NCBI GenBank assembly: GCA_947500005.1
Contig: CANMQJ010000004.1
Location: 214,442 to 278,441, forward strand
Length of the DNA: 64,000 nt
Source: an uncultured Paracoccaceae bacterium
GTDB taxonomy: Bacteria > Pseudomonadota > Alphaproteobacteria > Rhodobacterales > Rhodobacteraceae
Reading direction: 5' to 3'
Shown: in pieces, positions 61,582-64,000 of the stretch
How the letters are laid out: the number at the start of each line of letters is the position of its first letter
How positions within the stretch are numbered: the stretch's first letter is position 1
Notes under the pieces: generated by a model
What the model saw: only the letters and a program-made list of their open reading frames with translations
Database searches by the model: none
Told to the model about the DNA's origin: nothing
Translations under genes and position numbers: made by a program

Positions 61582-63621
61582 TCAGAATATGAAATCGCTT
61601 GCGTCGAGATTGCCCGCCGTCTCGGTCAGCAGCAGGATCTGGTCGCCCGCGCCGTAATCGATGCGCACGTCGGCTCCGACCTGGGTGATCGTCAGTGCGC
61701 CGAAATTGGCGGCACCTGTGACGAACTGGATCCGGTCGACCCCGTCGACGTAATCGACAATCGTGTCGTTGCCGTTGCCCGACCAGAACTGGAACACGTC
61801 ATTGCCCAGCCCGCCGCGCAGCGTGTCGTCGCCCTTGTTGCCGGCGATGGTGTCGTTGTCCCACATCCCGTTGACGTAATCGTTGCCGTCCCAGCCCCAG
61901 AGCACGTCGTTGCCCCGGTCGCCGGTGATCTCGTTGGCGTTCTCGTCGCCATAGAGGAAATCGTCGAACTCCGAGCCCCAGAGATCCTCGATCGAGACAT
62001 AGCTGTCGCCATAGGCGATGCCGGTATTGTTGTTCGGGTTGGTCAGGCTGGCGAAGACGCCGCCGGTCTGCGCGTTGTAGTACGACGCCCTGTCCTGCCC
62101 CTCGCCGCCATCGATCACGTCGCGCCCGGCGCCGCCTAGGATGGTGTCGTTGCCCGCCTCGCCATAGATCACGTCCCAGCCGCTATTGGCCGAGATGTAG
62201 TCGTCGCCCTCGCCGCCGCGCATCGTGTCATTGCCCGCACGGCCGAACATGTAGTCGGTCTCGCCCTCGCCATCGAGCACATTGGCCCCGCCATTGCCCC
62301 GCAGCCGGTTCGACAGCTCGTTGCCCACCCCGGTCAGGTCGTCCGCGCCCAGAAGGGTCAGTTCCTCGATGTTGTCGGCCAGTTCAAAGGAAACCGACGC
62401 CTCGACCGTGTCGGTGCCAGCGTCGAGGTCTTCATCGATTAGGAGGGTGCCGTCGTCGGTGATGAACTTGTCGTCGCCGGTTCCCCCCCAGACATGGACA
62501 CCGGGGTAACCATCGATGCCGGTGACGATTCCTCCACGTCCGTCATAGGTATCGTTTCCCGACCCCAATGAGACCGCCCCGGCAGTGCCGGTATTCACGA
62601 CCACATCCTCGCTGCTGCCGCCCCAGATCGTCCCGGAGATCAGGCCAGTATTTTCGAACCGGTCATTGCCGAATCCGAGATCCATCCCCCCGACGATCTC
62701 ACCACTGTTCTGCACCAGATCATCGCCTCCCAAGAGGCGCGTTTCTCCGACGATCCGACCCGAGTTGATGATGGAATCGTCGCGGTTGCCCGCCTGATCG
62801 ACCTGGATGGCGCCCAGAATTTCGCCGCTGTTCTCCAGATGCAGCGCAGCAGTCCAGCTGTCGCCGGGATAGGCGGAATAAAACTGGATCGCGGTATTGC
62901 CGACGCCCTCTATCGTACCCGAGTTGAAGATGCGTGTCGTCGTAGCCCCGTTCCAGAAGTCATCAGCGCCAAAGAACCGCATGCCCCATTCGCCCGAGAT
63001 CGTGCCGTGATTGATGATCTCGTTGGTATTGGTCGCGTCGATGGACAGGCCATAGCTGCGCCCGGTGATGATGCCATAGTTCTCGACATCCACGGTGCGC
63101 CCTTCGCCCCAGATCATGACACCGTTGCTTTCGCCGTGGATGCGGCCGGTATTGATCAGGCGGGCCGAACCGGTGCCGGCATCGTCGCGCATCCGGATCG
63201 CGCCATCCTGTGACGCATCCTGGCTGGTCTGCGTGATGGAGCCATTGTTGATGATCACCGACGCGCTGGCATTGGTCGTTGTGATGCCCGCGCTTTCGCC
63301 AACCAGATCCCCGTCGTTCAGGATGAAGGATTCGGCCTCGGTGTCGACGTATATTGCCGAATATTGAAGCGCGCGGATTGCCGCGTCGCGGTCGATCTGG
63401 ATATCCACATTCGTGTCGTGGCGCGCATCGATGCCATAGGTCCCGCCATAGATCTGGCCAAGGATCAGCAGTTCCAGACTATCGGCAACAAGATTGCTGT
63501 CGATCCCGGCCCCGGATGCGATGATTTCGGCGTAATCGTAAAGCAAGTAGCTCTGTATCGTGCCAACGCCATCGGAGATCGTGTAAGTGCCGGTTGTGTT
63601 TCCAATCGTGTTAATCGCCAT
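61582..63621 (-). CDS. RTX secreted protein, paralogue 2
   Basis: 679 residues with the same plan as paralogue 1: a longer N-terminal NxGxI-type repeat region (about 75-370; for example NHGTISGEWG, NSGEILGAIQ, NSGRIVGET), then RTX repeats (GGEGDDYISANSGWDVIYGEAGNDTILGGAGRDVIDGG is the shared core pattern) and a C-terminal ASDFIF secretion end. No signal peptide. The ATG at 63621 has GGGGGTTAGG upstream. The C-terminal third matches paralogue 1, while the N-terminal repeats differ in number and sequence. Confidence 0.87.
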   Translation of the reverse strand: MAINTIGNTTGTYTISDGVGTIQSYLLYDYAEIIASGAGIDSNLVADSLELLILGQIYGGTYGIDARHDTNVDIQIDRDAAIRALQYSAIYVDTEAESFILNDGDLVGESAGITTTNASASVIINNGSITQTSQDASQDGAIRMRDDAGTGSARLINTGRIHGESNGVMIWGEGRTVDVENYGIITGRSYGLSIDATNTNEIINHGTISGEWGMRFFGADDFWNGATTTRIFNSGTIEGVGNTAIQFYSAYPGDSWTAALHLENSGEILGAIQVDQAGNRDDSIINSGRIVGETRLLGGDDLVQNSGEIVGGMDLGFGNDRFENTGLISGTIWGGSSEDVVVNTGTAGAVSLGSGNDTYDGRGGIVTGIDGYPGVHVWGGTGDDKFITDDGTLLIDEDLDAGTDTVEASVSFELADNIEELTLLGADDLTGVGNELSNRLRGNGGANVLDGEGETDYMFGRAGNDTMRGGEGDDYISANSGWDVIYGEAGNDTILGGAGRDVIDGGEGQDRASYYNAQTGGVFASLTNPNNNTGIAYGDSYVSIEDLWGSEFDDFLYGDENANEITGDRGNDVLWGWDGNDYVNGMWDNDTIAGNKGDDTLRGGLGNDVFQFWSGNGNDTIVDYVDGVDRIQFVTGAANFGALTITQVGADVRIDYGAGDQILLLTETAGNLDASDFIF

Positions 63622-63733
63622 AACCTAACCCCCTGGGGACCAAAAATTGTTGGCTTCAGTCTACTGCGTGATCGGGCTTCCGTAAGGTCAGGAATACCCG
63701 CAGACCTCGGGTCGGCCAAAAATGGCCGGCCTG

Positions 63734-64000
63734 TCAGAATATGAAATCGCTTGCGTCGAGATTGCCCGCCGTCTCGGTCAGCAGCAGGATCTCGTCGCCA
63801 GCGCCGTAATCGATGCGCACGTCGGCTCCGACCTGGGTGATCGTCAGTGCGCCGAAATTGGCGGCACCTGTGACGAACTGGATCCGGTCGACCCCGTCGA
63901 CGTAATCGACAATCGTGTCGTTCCCGTTGCCCGACCAGAACTGGAACACGTCATTGCCCAGCCCGCCGCGCAGCGTGTCGTCGCCCTTGTTGCCGGCGAT
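63734..64000 (-). CDS. RTX secreted protein, paralogue 3, partial (N-terminus outside window)
   Basis: The last 88 codons of a third RTX gene end at 63734 with ASDFIF; the rest lies beyond the window. The 267 bases present differ from the same stretch of paralogue 2 (61582-61848) at only three positions, of which two change a codon or its third base near 63792 and one is silent near 63921. This points to recent duplication or gene conversion. Confidence 0.88.
   Translation of the reverse strand: MAGNKGDDTLRGGLGNDVFQFWSGNGNDTIVDYVDGVDRIQFVTGAANFGALTITQVGADVRIDYGAGDEILLLTETAGNLDASDFIF

Noticed and set aside
59398..64000. CRISPR array or simple repeat suggested by periodic sequence
   Set aside because: The periodicity is the nine-residue RTX code in open reading frames; spacing and identity do not fit CRISPR repeats.

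Overview
The window reads as chromosomal DNA of a Rhodobacterales alphaproteobacterium (Roseobacter group or close to Paracoccus/Rhodobacter). The evidence is high GC, a PHA locus in the order phaZ-phaC-phaP-phaR, a DUF1127 gene beside a Bax-inhibitor-1 gene, a class A RNase P RNA, and many families typical of the group (DUF6151, DUF2927, Excalibur lipoprotein, MOFRL-type glycerate kinase). Gene density is high. I see no IS element, phage, CRISPR array or tRNA. No genus can be assigned from this sequence alone.

Layout. 1-5.1 kb: end of a trypsin-like protease gene, then the polyhydroxyalkanoate locus (phaR, phaP and phaC on minus, divergent phaZ on plus) with CTGC-N3-GCAG dyads before phaP and between phaC and phaZ that match the known PhaR operator. 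5.1-9.7 kb: a DUF6151 gene, a minus-strand run of three alpha/beta hydrolases and an M15-like protein, then yebC. 9.9-20.3 kb: two SLC13/TrkA-C permeases, a glutamine amidotransferase, a bile-acid symporter overlapping an FAD dehydrogenase, a TPM/zinc-ribbon membrane protein, a META protein and an EamA transporter. 20.3-26.3 kb: ymdB-like phosphoesterase, rnpB, rpmG, small proteins, yccA-like, DUF1127, LysR and a quinone reductase. 26.3-39.2 kb: housekeeping and salvage genes (XRE regulator, hisN, 8-oxoguanine deaminase, guanine deaminase, mgtE, formyl-THF cyclo-ligase, amidase, Excalibur lipoprotein, gatA/gatC, ceramidase-like, metal hydrolase, tadA, rluB-like).

39.2-45.1 kb is the most unusual part. 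It is a seven-gene plus-strand run with its own promoter candidate, encoding a small membrane protein, XpaC-like, TelA, a DUF2927 lipoprotein, an SPFH-GYF protein, a zinc-ribbon membrane protein and a 44-residue lipoprotein. It looks like an envelope or toxic-anion stress module.

45.2-57.2 kb: Hsp20, nitroreductase, dtd, glycerate kinase, a complete oligopeptide-type ABC importer (Tat-exported binding protein, two permeases, double ATPase), a nucleotide-pyrophosphatase-like phosphodiesterase, then a convergent esterase and acyl-CoA synthetase. 57.3-64 kb: an MsbA-like ABC exporter, then three tandem minus-strand genes for large secreted RTX proteins whose 3' ends are almost identical in sequence. 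The third runs off the window.

Between genes there is a recurrent 3'-UTR element (three clear copies): a conserved GAGTATTT...GATGAAG box preceded by perfect hairpins, each copy downstream of a minus-strand gene. There are also several uncatalogued dyads and a 13-bp direct repeat upstream of gatCA.
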